Source: Sphingopyxis sp. LC81 (GTDB lineage: Bacteria > Pseudomonadota > Alphaproteobacteria > Sphingomonadales > Sphingomonadaceae). From it: DNA of 64,000 nucleotides. The stretch spans positions 297,878-361,877 of the forward strand of contig NZ_JNFD01000001.1 of NCBI RefSeq assembly GCF_000756375.1. Direction: 5' to 3'. This document shows positions 55,868 through 64,000 of the stretch, piece by piece; the first letter of the stretch is position 1, and every line of letters begins with the position of its first letter. The notes under the pieces were generated by a model. The model had not been told where the DNA came from, did no database searches, and was given only the letters and a program-made list of their open reading frames with translations. The position numbers and the translations under genes are program-made.

Positions 55868-55903
55868 GGGGGACGAGAGCTTGCTCTCGTCCCCCTTTTC
55901 TTT
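55868..55903 (+). terminator. Rho-independent terminator of the TonB-dependent receptor gene
   Basis: Perfect 13-bp stem (GGGGGACGAGAGC paired with GCTCTCGTCCCCC, 55868-55880 and 55883-55895) followed by TTTTCTTT. It lies 24 bases after the receptor stop and has no T run on the other strand, so it serves the plus strand. Confidence 0.92.
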
Positions 55904-56005
55904 GGCGGGACGGAACGCGCCGCGCCGCGCCAACGGTTAGTGGCGCGATGCGGCTATGTCTTAACGGTATCGCTATACGGCGCGAGTATCCGCGCGGTTG
56001 GGGAG

Positions 56006-57055
56006 TTAGCCCCACAGCCTCGCGAACCGGGTGCCAAGTCCGGTCAGCAACTCATATTGCGACAACCCGCTGCGCGCGGCCGCCGATGGCAGGTCATAGT
56101 CGAGCGCAAGCCAGTCGCCCTCGCCGATCGCGCCGGCGGCGCTGGCATCAAAGGCGATGAGGTCCATCGAAACGCGGCCAATCAGCGGTAGCGCCTTTCC
56201 TTGCCATGACGCACCGCCGCCTGTCCCGGCGTGACAACGCAGATAGCCGTCGGCGTAGCCCATATTGGCGACCGCGACCCGGCCGTCGCGCGGCGCGGTC
56301 CATGTTGCGCCATAGCCCACCGCCTCACCCTTGTGCACCGTGCGGAGCTGCAACACGCGCGTTTCGGGATAGACCACCTGGCGGATTTGCCCCGCCGCCT
56401 CGTCGCGCGGCGTGCCGCCATAGAGGGCAATGCCGGGGCGCGTCAGGTCGAAGGCAAAATCCCGGCCCAGGCAAATGCCGGCGCTGTTCGCGAGGCTGTA
56501 ACGCCGCGCGGGAACCGCTTCGCGAACAGCCCGAAAGGCCGCGAGTTGCGCGGCATTCTGATCACTATCCTCGTCGGCCGACGCCAGATGGCTGAGCAAG
56601 GTTTCGATGCAAAGCCCGTCGAGCGCGCCGCCCAAGGCTTCGTCGACCCGCAGGCCGAGGCGGTTCATCCCGGTATCGATCATCACGTCGCACGGACGCC
56701 CTTCCCCGGCTTCGCGCCAGCGCGCGACCTGTTCGACACTGTTTAGCACGGGACGTACCGGGAGGGTGCGCGCGGCGACCATGTCGCTCGCTCCGACGCC
56801 GTGCAGCACCGACAGCGATATGCCTTCGGGCAAGGGCATCAATGCCGCCGCCTCAGCCCAGGTCGCGACGAAAAAGTCGCGGCAGCCGGCAGCGGCGAGG
56901 TGCCGCATGACGCTGCGCGCGCCAAGACTGTAGCCATCGGCCTTGATCGCGGCGCCGCACGCCGCACCGCCGCTCTGGGCGGCCAGCCAGCGCCAGTTGG
57001 CGATGAGCGCACGGCTGTCGAGACGGAGGCGGAGCGGCGACGGGACTTCGATCAT
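56006..57055 (-). CDS. alr: Alanine racemase
   Basis: 349-residue PLP enzyme supplying D-Ala for peptidoglycan. The PLP lysine is Lys38 in GAAIKADGYSLG, and the second catalytic base lies in GYGATWTA. DTGMNRLG and MDLIAFD are family motifs. The G+C-rich GGGGGCGAGGG precedes the ATG. Convergent with the TonB-dependent receptor gene. Confidence 0.92.
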   Translation of the reverse strand: MIEVPSPLRLRLDSRALIANWRWLAAQSGGAACGAAIKADGYSLGARSVMRHLAAAGCRDFFVATWAEAAALMPLPEGISLSVLHGVGASDMVAARTLPVRPVLNSVEQVARWREAGEGRPCDVMIDTGMNRLGLRVDEALGGALDGLCIETLLSHLASADEDSDQNAAQLAAFRAVREAVPARRYSLANSAGICLGRDFAFDLTRPGIALYGGTPRDEAAGQIRQVVYPETRVLQLRTVHKGEAVGYGATWTAPRDGRVAVANMGYADGYLRCHAGTGGGASWQGKALPLIGRVSMDLIAFDASAAGAIGEGDWLALDYDLPSAAARSGLSQYELLTGLGTRFARLWG

Positions 57056-57099
57056 CCCTCGCCCCCTATACAGCTTCGTCGGCTGCGCCAATGGGGTGA

Positions 57100-58725
57100 T
57101 CAGCGGGCCGCCGGCTTGTCCCACTGCCCCTCGACCGGGTCCCTCAGCATGAAGGCCGTCACGAGGAAAGCGACGAGCACCACGCCCCATGTATACCAGA
57201 GTCCCGAATAGGCATTACCGGTCTTGGCGATGATGAAGCTCGCGATCAGTGGCAGGAAACCACCGAAATAGCCGGTACCGAGATGGTAGGGGATCGACAG
57301 CGACGAATAGCGCACGTGCGGCGGAAACATTTCGGAAAGCAGCGCCGCGACGGGGCCATAGGTGAAGCCCGACAGCGCGCTGAGACCGAGCAAGGCGAGG
57401 AAGATGATCGCGATGCTGGCCGCACTCGGGATCTGCTTGGCGAAATCATAACCCATTGCTTCGAGCGCGGGCTGTAGCAGCGCGGGATCCTCGCTCGCGA
57501 CCTCGCGGTCGCCGATGCGGATCTTGACGCTGTCGAAGCCGCTATCGGTCTGGGTGATCGTGTAGGGGACGCCGAGCTTCGTCAGCTCGCCCAGCGTGCG
57601 GCCGCATGCTGTCTCCTGCTTTTGCGCGAACGGATCGAAGCTGCACTGCGACCCGGTGACGGTCACCGGTGCGCGTTCGGCGGCGGCGGACAGCGCGGGG
57701 TTGGCGACGCTGCCCATCCACCAGAAGAGCGGGAACAGCAGCACGAGCGTCGCGGCGTAGCCCCATACGATCGGCTTCTTGCGCCCGATGCGGTCCGAGA
57801 GGCGCCCCGCCCAGATGAAGAAACCCATGCCGACCGCGGCGGCACATCCGACGATGATTTCGGCGGCGGTGTCCTCGACCTTCATCGGCCCTTTGAGGAA
57901 CGACAGCCCCGAGAACATCGCGGTGTACCAGATGACCGTCAGGCCCGCGGCGATGCCGAACAGCGCGATGAAGATGCGGCGCGGGTTGCCGGGATAGGTG
58001 AAGCTTTCCTTGAGCGGGTTCTTCGCCAGCTCGCCTTCCGCCTTCATCGCCTGAAACACCGGGCTTTCGGACAGTTTGAGGCGCATCCAGAGCGAAATGG
58101 CGAGCAAGATGATCGAGAGGAGGAAGGGCACGCGCCAGCCCCAGCTTTCCCAGATGGCGTCGGGCATCAGCGCCTTGCAGCCGAGCACGACGATCAAGCT
58201 GAGTACGAACCCGCCGACGACGCTCGCCTGGATGAAGCTGGTGTAGAAACCGCGCTTTCCGGGCGGCGAATGTTCGGCGACATAGACCGCCGCGCCGCCA
58301 TATTCGCCGCCGAGCGCGAGCCCCTGGAGGATGCGGAGCAGGATGACGATGATCGGTGCGGCGATGCCGATCGTGGCCGCCGACGGGATCATGCCAACGC
58401 CTGCGGTCGCGATGCCCATCAAGGTGACGGTGACGAGGAAGGTATATTTTCGTCCCAGGCGGTCGCCGAGAAAGCCGAATAGCACCGCGCCCAAGGGCCG
58501 GAAACCGAAGCCCACCGCAAAGCCCGCCCAGACGAGAAGGGTTTCGAGTGTCGCATTGTCGCTGGGGAAAAAGGCCTTGCCGATGATCGCCGCGAGCGTG
58601 CCGTAGATGAAGAAATCATACCATTCGAACACCGTGCCCGCCGACGATGCGGCGATGACCATGCGGATGTCTTTCGCGGTCGGTTCGTAAACGGCGCCGG
58701 GTCCGGCGGCGGCACTTTCGGTCAT
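57100..58725 (-). CDS. MHS-family MFS transporter with a large soluble insert
   Basis: 541 residues, longer than usual for MHS transporters (about 430). Family motifs WYDFFIYG, GDRLGRKYT, LQGLALGGEYGGAAVYVAEHSP and GRLSDRIGRKK. Hydrophobic helices account for about twelve segments. Between the eighth or ninth and later helices there is a hydrophilic stretch of about 95 residues (about 355-450) with Cys in SQCSFD and TACGRT. The substrate is probably a small carboxylate or betaine-like compound, a family-based guess. It is divergent from the cyclase gene. Confidence 0.87.
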   Translation of the reverse strand: MTESAAAGPGAVYEPTAKDIRMVIAASSAGTVFEWYDFFIYGTLAAIIGKAFFPSDNATLETLLVWAGFAVGFGFRPLGAVLFGFLGDRLGRKYTFLVTVTLMGIATAGVGMIPSAATIGIAAPIIVILLRILQGLALGGEYGGAAVYVAEHSPPGKRGFYTSFIQASVVGGFVLSLIVVLGCKALMPDAIWESWGWRVPFLLSIILLAISLWMRLKLSESPVFQAMKAEGELAKNPLKESFTYPGNPRRIFIALFGIAAGLTVIWYTAMFSGLSFLKGPMKVEDTAAEIIVGCAAAVGMGFFIWAGRLSDRIGRKKPIVWGYAATLVLLFPLFWWMGSVANPALSAAAERAPVTVTGSQCSFDPFAQKQETACGRTLGELTKLGVPYTITQTDSGFDSVKIRIGDREVASEDPALLQPALEAMGYDFAKQIPSAASIAIIFLALLGLSALSGFTYGPVAALLSEMFPPHVRYSSLSIPYHLGTGYFGGFLPLIASFIIAKTGNAYSGLWYTWGVVLVAFLVTAFMLRDPVEGQWDKPAAR

Positions 58726-58840
58726 AAACTCTCCCCCGCCCCATTGCATATTGCATGGGGCTTTCGCCCTTCTCTACCGGGCAAGCGCCGCCGTGCAAGC
58801 CTTCTTGGCGTAGCGTCAATCCGGTGGCAGGATGCAGCGC

Positions 58841-59605
58841 ATGCAGTTCATCGATCTTTCGATCCCGATCACCAACGACGTCGTGTCCGACCCGCCGGTG
58901 ATGCGCCCCAACATTACCTATATGACCCACGAAAACACCTGGGAGCAGATCGCGATGTTCTTCCCCGGGCTGACCAGGGAGGATTTGCCCGACGGTGAAG
59001 GCTGGGCGGTCGAGATGCTGTCGCTGAGCACGCACAACGGCACGCATATGGACGCGCCGTGGCATTATCATTCGACGACCGACAGCGGCGCGTCCCCCGC
59101 CCCGTCGATCGACGAAGCGCCGCTCGACCTCTTCTTTCGCCCCGGGGTGAAGCTCGACTTTTCGGACCGCCCGCACGGCCATGTCGTCAGCGGTGCCGAG
59201 GTCGAGGCCGAACTCGTGCGCATCGGGCATGCGTTGCAGCCGCTCGACATCGTTCTTGTCCAGTCGGGCGCGATCTACGGCACCGACAATTTCACCGATC
59301 AGGGCTGCGGCATGGGCGCCGAGGCGACGCTCTACCTGACCGAACGCGGCGTGCAGGTCGTCGGCACCGACGCGTGGAGCTGGGACGCGCCGTTCAGCCA
59401 CACCGCAAAGCGCTGGGCCGAAACGCGCGACCCGTCGATCATCTGGGAAGGCCACAAGGCGGGGCGCATCCACCCCTATTACCAGATCGAGAAGCTCACC
59501 AACCTCGCGGCGATCCCGGCGACCGGCTTCACCTTCAGCTGCTTCCCGGTGAAGATCGAGCGCGCGAGCGCGGGATGGATCCGCGCGGTGGCGCTGGTCG
59601 ACTAG
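58841..59605 (+). CDS. Cyclase family protein (kynurenine formamidase-like)
   Basis: 254 residues from the second ATG (254 codons; ATG 58832 adds MQR). The metal-binding motif HNGTHMDAPWHYH is at about 68-80, and the active-site region GTDAWSWDAP and SCFPVKIERASAG follow. Family PF04199 enzymes hydrolyse formamide or lactone-like bonds, for example N-formylkynurenine or isatin; the substrate is unknown. Its stop overlaps the MAPEG gene by 4 bases. Confidence 0.83.
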   Translation: MQFIDLSIPITNDVVSDPPVMRPNITYMTHENTWEQIAMFFPGLTREDLPDGEGWAVEMLSLSTHNGTHMDAPWHYHSTTDSGASPAPSIDEAPLDLFFRPGVKLDFSDRPHGHVVSGAEVEAELVRIGHALQPLDIVLVQSGAIYGTDNFTDQGCGMGAEATLYLTERGVQVVGTDAWSWDAPFSHTAKRWAETRDPSIIWEGHKAGRIHPYYQIEKLTNLAAIPATGFTFSCFPVKIERASAGWIRAVALVD

Positions 59606-60009
59606 AGGTTCTGCGTCGCGAGCATCCACAACGTCCAGAGGCCGAGTATGAGCAGCGTACCAAAGGTGGCTGCAACGCCGACCTGGCGCCCCAGCGGCGC
59701 CTTCCCCGGCTCAGACGGCGTATAGAGCCCGATCACATGCGCGACGCGGCCGATGAGGAAGATCGCACCGATGATCATCAGCGCCATATGATTGGCGCGT
59801 GCCGTTTCGAGCAGGCCGAGCAGGATGATGGTGATCGGCGCATATTCGGCCAGATTGCCGTGGCTGCGGCTGGCGCTGATCAGCTTCGCGTCGCCGTGGT
59901 CACCGAACGCGGCTTTCAGGCGTAGCCGCTGGCGCACCGTGTCGATCGCGGTCGCGAGCAACAACAGCGCGCAAATGGCGGCCACGAATGCAGTTACCGG
60001 TAATGTCAT
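59602..60009 (-). CDS. MAPEG-family membrane protein
   Basis: 135 residues, about four helices. Conserved MAPEG features are the polar HGNLAEYAPITIILLGLLE loop (about 50-68) and the aromatic RVAHVIGLY. Members are glutathione transferase-like membrane enzymes; the bacterial substrate is undefined. Convergent with the cyclase gene. Confidence 0.85.
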   Translation of the reverse strand: MTLPVTAFVAAICALLLLATAIDTVRQRLRLKAAFGDHGDAKLISASRSHGNLAEYAPITIILLGLLETARANHMALMIIGAIFLIGRVAHVIGLYTPSEPGKAPLGRQVGVAATFGTLLILGLWTLWMLATQNL

Positions 60010-60062
60010 CGCTTTTCTCCCCCGCTTCCCGCGCACAGCCTAGCCGGTCGTTTGCCGGTTGG

Positions 60063-61070
60063 CTATTCGCGTGGCTTGTGGCCCAGTTTGGCCTCCAGAA
60101 ACGCGAGGATGCGCGTTTCGACCGGGGTGCGGCTGACGTCGCTGCCCAGACTGACCGCGCCCATCGGGTAGAAGTGCCCGAAACCCGGCACCCACGCCTG
60201 CTCGGTCGCGATCCCTTTGCTCGCCAGTGCCGTGACAGCGAAACGCGTTCCCGACTGGATGCCCTCCAGATCGTTCTGGGCGACGAGGAAGAGCGCCGGC
60301 GGCATGCCCGGCTGGACGGTTTCGAAGAGGTTGTAGCCGCTCAGGCCGCCCGAAAGCGTGAAGACCGCCTTGACCGGAGTGCCGATGCCGTAAGCGGTAT
60401 TCAGCGCGGTGATGGCGCCCGCCGAAAAACCACCGAGCGCGATGCGGTCGGGATTCACGCCGAACTTGCCTGCGTGACCCCGGACAAACCCGGTCGCCAT
60501 GGCCATATCCTCGGCCGCGGCGAGGATGCCGCGCCAATATTGGTCGCGCGTCGACGCGTCGAGCGGCGGTAAACCCATCCGCTGGCGCACAAGTTCGATG
60601 CGCGCAGTGGCGGCGGGTGACAGGTTCACCGACTTTGGGACGAGCTTCTTTTCATCGACGGGTTTCGCGAGGCCGGGGTCCTCCGGCGTCAGCCGATAGT
60701 CGATCGAGAAGCAGACATAGCCCTCGCGCGCGAAGCGGCGGCAATAATCGGCCATCGAGCTGTCCTGCGCGCCATCCTCGGTGAAGCGCTCCTCGCCCTT
60801 GTCGCCGCGATGGAAGGCGCCGCCGAACGCCATGATCACCGCGGGGCGGTTCGCGAGCGGCTTGCCGTCGGCGACGGGGCGATAGACGTCGAGCAACAGG
60901 TCGCGCTGGCGCGGCCGATCCGTTGAGACGTCTATCGGGGCACGGCCGTAAACCACATTGCGCGAGAGCTGGACGTCATATTCGCGTCGCGGTTCGGCCT
61001 CGGCGGCCGCCGATACGGGCAGCAGCATCGCGCAAGCAGCCGCAAAGAAGGCGGCTTTCAGTGGGTTCAT
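60063..61070 (-). CDS. Secreted alpha/beta-hydrolase (esterase/lipase-like)
   Basis: 335 residues with a signal peptide (AAFFAAACAMLLPVSAAAEA). The nucleophile elbow is GGFSAG, and IMAFGGAFHRGDKG stands in place of HGGG oxyanion motif of the hormone-sensitive lipase/carboxylesterase group. The C-terminal VPGFGHFYP supplies the His. Likely a periplasmic esterase; substrate unknown. Confidence 0.85.
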   Translation of the reverse strand: MNPLKAAFFAAACAMLLPVSAAAEAEPRREYDVQLSRNVVYGRAPIDVSTDRPRQRDLLLDVYRPVADGKPLANRPAVIMAFGGAFHRGDKGEERFTEDGAQDSSMADYCRRFAREGYVCFSIDYRLTPEDPGLAKPVDEKKLVPKSVNLSPAATARIELVRQRMGLPPLDASTRDQYWRGILAAAEDMAMATGFVRGHAGKFGVNPDRIALGGFSAGAITALNTAYGIGTPVKAVFTLSGGLSGYNLFETVQPGMPPALFLVAQNDLEGIQSGTRFAVTALASKGIATEQAWVPGFGHFYPMGAVSLGSDVSRTPVETRILAFLEAKLGHKPRE

Positions 61071-61137
61071 CGTCCCTCTCCCCTGTTCCTTTTCGCCAGC
61101 CTAGCGGCGAAATGGCGCTGAGCAACAGGGGAGAGGA

Positions 61138-61509
61138 TCAGAAGAGGCGCGACCCATTCGGAACGGGGCGGTCGGGCGCGAACAGGATCACCGCGCCTGC
61201 CTCGTCGGCGAAGCCGAGCGTCAGTACTTCGGACATGAACTTGCCGATCTGGCGCGGCGGGAAGTTGACGACGGCGGCGACCTGCCGCCCCGCAAGATCT
61301 TCGAGCGCGTAGCGATCGACGATCTGCGCGCTGCTTTTCTTCACCCCGATCGCGGGTCCGAAATCGATCTTCAGCTTGAACGCGGGCTTGCGCGCCTCGG
61401 GAAAAGGCTCGGCCTCGACGATAGTGCCGATGCGGATGTCGACGCGGAGGAAATCGTCAAAGCTGATGGGGGCGGCCGCGGGCGTGTCGTTGTCGTGATT
61501 GAGATGCAT
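61138..61509 (-). CDS. csaA: CsaA-like tRNA-binding-domain protein
   Basis: 123-residue Trbp/OB-fold protein. FDDFLRVDIRIGTIVEAE and KKSSAQIVDRY and VVNFPPRQIGKFMSEVLTLGF are those of CsaA. This domain is what MetG here lacks; CsaA is otherwise reported as a chaperone-like, tRNA-binding protein. The ATG at 61509 sits just inside the upstream repeat; the longer reading is repeat-derived. Confidence 0.88.
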   Translation of the reverse strand: MHLNHDNDTPAAAPISFDDFLRVDIRIGTIVEAEPFPEARKPAFKLKIDFGPAIGVKKSSAQIVDRYALEDLAGRQVAAVVNFPPRQIGKFMSEVLTLGFADEAGAVILFAPDRPVPNGSRLF

Positions 61510-61520
61510 TTTCTTGAATC

Positions 61521-61603
61521 CGTCATTGCGAGCGAAGCGCAGCAATCCAGAGTGGGTCTACGCCGCACTGGATTGCTTCGTCGCTTCGCTCCTCGCAACG
61601 ACG
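61521..61603. repeat. Second dispersed inverted repeat family (CGTCATTGCGAGCGAAGCGC)
   Basis: Left arm starts CGTCATTGCGAGCGAAGC and includes GCAATCCAG; the right arm begins CTGGATTGC and ends GCAACGACG. It is a different sequence family from the three CGTCATTCCCGCG copies. It lies between pccA and csaA on the minus strand. Confidence 0.8.
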
Positions 61604-61616
61604 AAGTGCAGAAAAG

Positions 61617-63623
61617 CTATTCCATCTCCAAAATCACCGCGTCGACCGCCAGGCTGTCGCCCTGCGCGGCGTTGACGGTCTTCACCGTGCCCGCCTTTTC
61701 GGCGCGGAGGATGTTCTCCATCTTCATCGCCTCGACCGTCGCGAGTGGCTGGCCCGCCTCGACCTTGTCGCCCTCGCCAACGTGCAGCGTGACGAGCAGG
61801 CCGGGCATCGGGCAGATGAGGAATTTCGACAGATCGGGTGGAATCTTCTCGATCATGTGCGAAGCCAGTGGCGCAATGTGCCACGGCAGCACGCGCACGT
61901 CGTGAATGCGTCCGCGCGTCGTCATGCGCCAGCCAGTGCGCGTTTTCGCGACCTTCACCGCGAGCTCGGTCTCGTCGATCTCGGCGACGACGAGCTTGTC
62001 GCCCGGCGTATATTCGAGCGCGATGTCGATCGCGTCGCCATCGACCTTGATATGCTTGTGGCCGAGCTTCACCTTGTGCGCGGTGCCGCCCACGCTGACC
62101 TGCCATTTCGCGGGCGGGTCGAGCCGGTCGCCGAGCTGGCCGTCGGTGCGCCGCGCGCGATCGGCCTCGGCGCTGGCCATGAAGCCCGCGATCGCCGCGA
62201 GCGCGCGTACAACCTCGTCGCTGGCATCGGCGCCGTGGAAGCCCTCGGGATATTCCTCGGCGATGAAGCCCGTCGTCAGCTCGCCCGAGCGGAAGCGCGG
62301 GTGCTGCATGATCGCCGAGACGAAATCGATATTGTGGCCGAGCCCCTCGAGCTCGAAGCGGTCGAGCGCCGCGATCTGGAGGTCGGCGGCTTCGTCGCGC
62401 GTTTCGCCCCACGTCACCAGCTTGGCGATCATCGGGTCGTAGAAGATCGACACTTCGCCACCCTCCTCGACCCCCGCATCGACACGCACGCCGTCGACGC
62501 CGCGCTCGTCGCCGTCCCACGCCGGCACAGGGGTGCGGTAGCGCACGAGCCGCCCGGTCGAGGGCAGGAAGCCGCGATAGGGATCCTCGGCATAGACGCG
62601 GTTCTCGATCGCCCAGCCGTCGATCTTGATGTCGTCCTGCGTCATCTCAAGCTTCTCGCCCGCCGCGACGCGGATCATCTGCTCGACCAGGTCGATGCCG
62701 GTGATCGCCTCGGTCACCGGATGCTCGACCTGCAGGCGCGTGTTCATTTCGAGGAAGTAGAAGCTCTCGCCCGTCGGGTCGGCGCCCGACACGATCAGTT
62801 CGACCGTGCCCGCGCTGTAATAGCCAACGGCCTTCGACAACGCGACGCACTGTTCGCCCATCGCCTTGCGCATCTTTTCGGTGACGAAGGGCGACGGAGC
62901 CTCTTCGACGACCTTCTGGTGGCGGCGCTGGATGCTGCACTCGCGCTCGTTGAGATAGAGCACATTGCCGTGCTGGTCGCCGAGGATCTGGATCTCGATG
63001 TGGCGCGGGTTGAGGATGAATTTTTCGATGAAAACGCGATCGTCGCCGAAGCTGTTGAGCCCCTCGCGCTTGGTCGCCTCGAAGCCTTCGCGGACGTCCT
63101 TTTCGTCATAGGCGAGGCGCATGCCCTTGCCGCCGCCGCCCGCCGACGCCTTCATCATCACCGGATAGCCGATCTCGTTCGAAATCTCGACCGCATGCTC
63201 GGTATCGCGGATCTCGCCGACGAAGCCGGGGACGACGTTGACGCCCGCTTCCTTCGCGAGCTTCTTCGACTCGATCTTGTCGCCCATCGCCGCGATCGCG
63301 TTCACCGGCGGGCCGATGAAGGCGATATTTTCCTTCGCGAGCGCCTCGGCAAAGCTGGTGCGTTCTGACAGGAAGCCATAGCCCGGATGCACCGCCTCGG
63401 CGCCCGTCGCCTTACATGCGGCGATGATCTTGTCGGCGATCAGATAGGATTCGGACGCGGGCGACGGCCCGATATGCACGGCTTCATCCGCCATCTGCAC
63501 GAAAGGCGCGCGCGCGTCGGCGTCCGAATAGACGGCGACAGTCGCAATGCCCATGCGCCGCGCGGTCTTGATGACGCGGCAGGCGATTTCACCACGGTTG
63601 GCGATCAGGATTTTCTTGAACAT
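61617..63623 (-). CDS. pccA: Propionyl-/acetyl-CoA carboxylase biotin-containing alpha subunit
   Basis: 668 residues. Biotin carboxylase domain (1-450): KILIANRGEIACR, GGGGKGMR, ECSIQRRHQKVVEEAPSP, EMNTRLQVEHPVTE. A linker/BT region (about 460-590) follows, and the biotinyl domain ends with CPMPGLLV and EAMKMEN (biotinylated Lys). Layout and CPMPG match PccA more than MccA. It would carboxylate propionyl-CoA, a natural product of branched or odd-chain oxidation. The partner beta subunit is outside the window. Confidence 0.9.
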   Translation of the reverse strand: MFKKILIANRGEIACRVIKTARRMGIATVAVYSDADARAPFVQMADEAVHIGPSPASESYLIADKIIAACKATGAEAVHPGYGFLSERTSFAEALAKENIAFIGPPVNAIAAMGDKIESKKLAKEAGVNVVPGFVGEIRDTEHAVEISNEIGYPVMMKASAGGGGKGMRLAYDEKDVREGFEATKREGLNSFGDDRVFIEKFILNPRHIEIQILGDQHGNVLYLNERECSIQRRHQKVVEEAPSPFVTEKMRKAMGEQCVALSKAVGYYSAGTVELIVSGADPTGESFYFLEMNTRLQVEHPVTEAITGIDLVEQMIRVAAGEKLEMTQDDIKIDGWAIENRVYAEDPYRGFLPSTGRLVRYRTPVPAWDGDERGVDGVRVDAGVEEGGEVSIFYDPMIAKLVTWGETRDEAADLQIAALDRFELEGLGHNIDFVSAIMQHPRFRSGELTTGFIAEEYPEGFHGADASDEVVRALAAIAGFMASAEADRARRTDGQLGDRLDPPAKWQVSVGGTAHKVKLGHKHIKVDGDAIDIALEYTPGDKLVVAEIDETELAVKVAKTRTGWRMTTRGRIHDVRVLPWHIAPLASHMIEKIPPDLSKFLICPMPGLLVTLHVGEGDKVEAGQPLATVEAMKMENILRAEKAGTVKTVNAAQGDSLAVDAVILEME

Positions 63624-63942
63624 TCTCGATCCTTCGTAATCACTATCTTGTCAGGATAACCTGCCGACGCAAAAAGCAGATTTTGGGGCGCGGTGCGCAA
63701 GGACGTTATGGCCCTCCAAAAGTAGCCTCAGTTAATCTGGCCCTCGGCCAAAACCTTCAGTTCTGCCGTGCGCGCTTTCGTCAATCGGGATCGACAAGTG
63801 TTGTAGACATAGGGTTCCGCCGACCCGCCTCGCATGATATAACCTTCACGCATGCAGTGCTTGTCGCGATAGACTAGGTTTCGTGGACAAAGCTTGACTG
63901 TGGACTCGGTCGCTGATTCAAGGCTGGCTTTTGGAGGCAACC
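63624..63942. other. Intergenic region between pccA and the IS element
   Basis: Holds the pccA promoter and a gene remnant (63728-63940). G+C falls towards the right edge. Sequence from about 63890 on (TGGACTCGGTCGCTGATTCA) is probably the left end of the insertion sequence, but the exact boundary and its inverted repeat cannot be fixed from one end. Confidence 0.45.
63728..63940 (-). pseudogene. Remnant of a YARHG-like secreted protein gene
   Basis: A 70-codon open frame ends LAEGQIN. The part CPRNLVYRDKHCMREGYIMRGG followed by YNTCRSRLTKARTAELKVL resembles the cysteine-containing C-terminal domain of YARHG/DUF-type secreted proteins. It has no signal peptide, and its 5' end abuts the insertion sequence, so I read it as the tail of a gene cut by the IS. 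A short intact gene is possible. The match is weak. Confidence 0.4.
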
Positions 63943-64000
63943 TTGGGCGAGCGGATCGGCGTTACAGACGAAGAATGGGAAGTGATCGGGGCGCTTCTGC
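63943..64000 (+). mobile_element. Start of an IS5-like transposase (truncated by window edge)
   Basis: A TTG start with GGAGG 5 bases upstream encodes about 19 residues (MGERIGVTDEEWEVIGALL), the classical N-terminus of IS5/IS1182-type transposases (S.eeW..i.plLP). The rest is outside. The low local G+C and the adjacent gene remnant agree with an insertion. Confidence 0.65.

Noticed and set aside
52649..55933. Open frame of 1094 codons antisense to the TonB-dependent receptor gene
   Set aside because: It mirrors the receptor gene almost end to end and has an Arg/Val-rich composition without domains. Long antisense frames arise from the codon bias of G+C-rich genes.
1..64000. rRNA genes, riboswitches and phage genes
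   Set aside because: No rRNA-like sequence, no recognisable riboswitch core and no phage structural or integrase genes were seen in the window.

Overview
The window is high-G+C chromosomal DNA from an alphaproteobacterium. It most resembles Sphingomonadales, probably a Sphingopyxis/Sphingomonas relative; this is inferred from protein character and was not searched. Pointers are the dusB-ntrB-ntrC-ntrY-ntrX-hfq-hflX-mazG order, a fused IspDF, a double-domain Hfq, a large TonB-dependent receptor with an IVVTGSRI-type N-terminus, and short inverted repeats beginning CGTCATTCCCGCGAAAGCGG. Almost all of the sequence is coding, with one tRNA gene, no rRNA and no CRISPR array.

Layout. 1-6.3 kb: the end of ettA, a hotdog thioesterase, a DUF899 protein and a carbonic anhydrase, lipA with a RatA/Coq10-like gene, then cinA and ispDF. 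6.4-16.3 kb: dusB, two nitrogen two-component systems (NtrBC, NtrYX), tandem-domain hfq, hflX and convergent mazG. 16.5-25.5 kb: a DHFR/RibD-like protein, then a nine-gene minus-strand run in transcription order mltB, rlpA, dacC, tmk, holB, metG, tatD, an MBL hydrolase and a 58-residue membrane protein. 25.7 kb: tRNA-Ser(UGA).

25.7-39.7 kb is a catabolic block. It holds a flavin reductase fused to a degenerate hydrolase, a nitronate-monooxygenase-like protein, five acyl-CoA dehydrogenase-like proteins, an SDR, a thiolase, a CaiB/Amacr-type protein, an enoyl-CoA hydratase, a phosphatase and a secreted amidohydrolase. Two nearly identical palindromic operator candidates flank the first acyl-CoA dehydrogenase gene. 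Together these genes suggest beta-oxidation of a branched or cyclic acyl-CoA; the substrate cannot be read from the sequence.

39.7-52.1 kb: a PAP2 phosphatase; pdhC and lpdA separated by an A+T-rich HEPN-like gene; a universal stress protein; a regulator/membrane-protein pair; RNase R; small secreted and membrane proteins; proS; phaR. 52.1-64 kb: a TonB-dependent receptor with a strong terminator, alr, an MHS-type transporter, a cyclase, a MAPEG protein, a secreted hydrolase, a CsaA-like protein and the biotin subunit of an acyl-CoA carboxylase. The right edge carries the start of an IS5-like transposase beside a gene remnant.

The observations most worth a second look are the HEPN-like gene embedded in the pyruvate dehydrogenase operon, the tandem Hfq, a probable CTG start for hflX, the pseudo-hydrolase/flavin-reductase fusion, and the paired operator plus paired acyl-CoA dehydrogenases.
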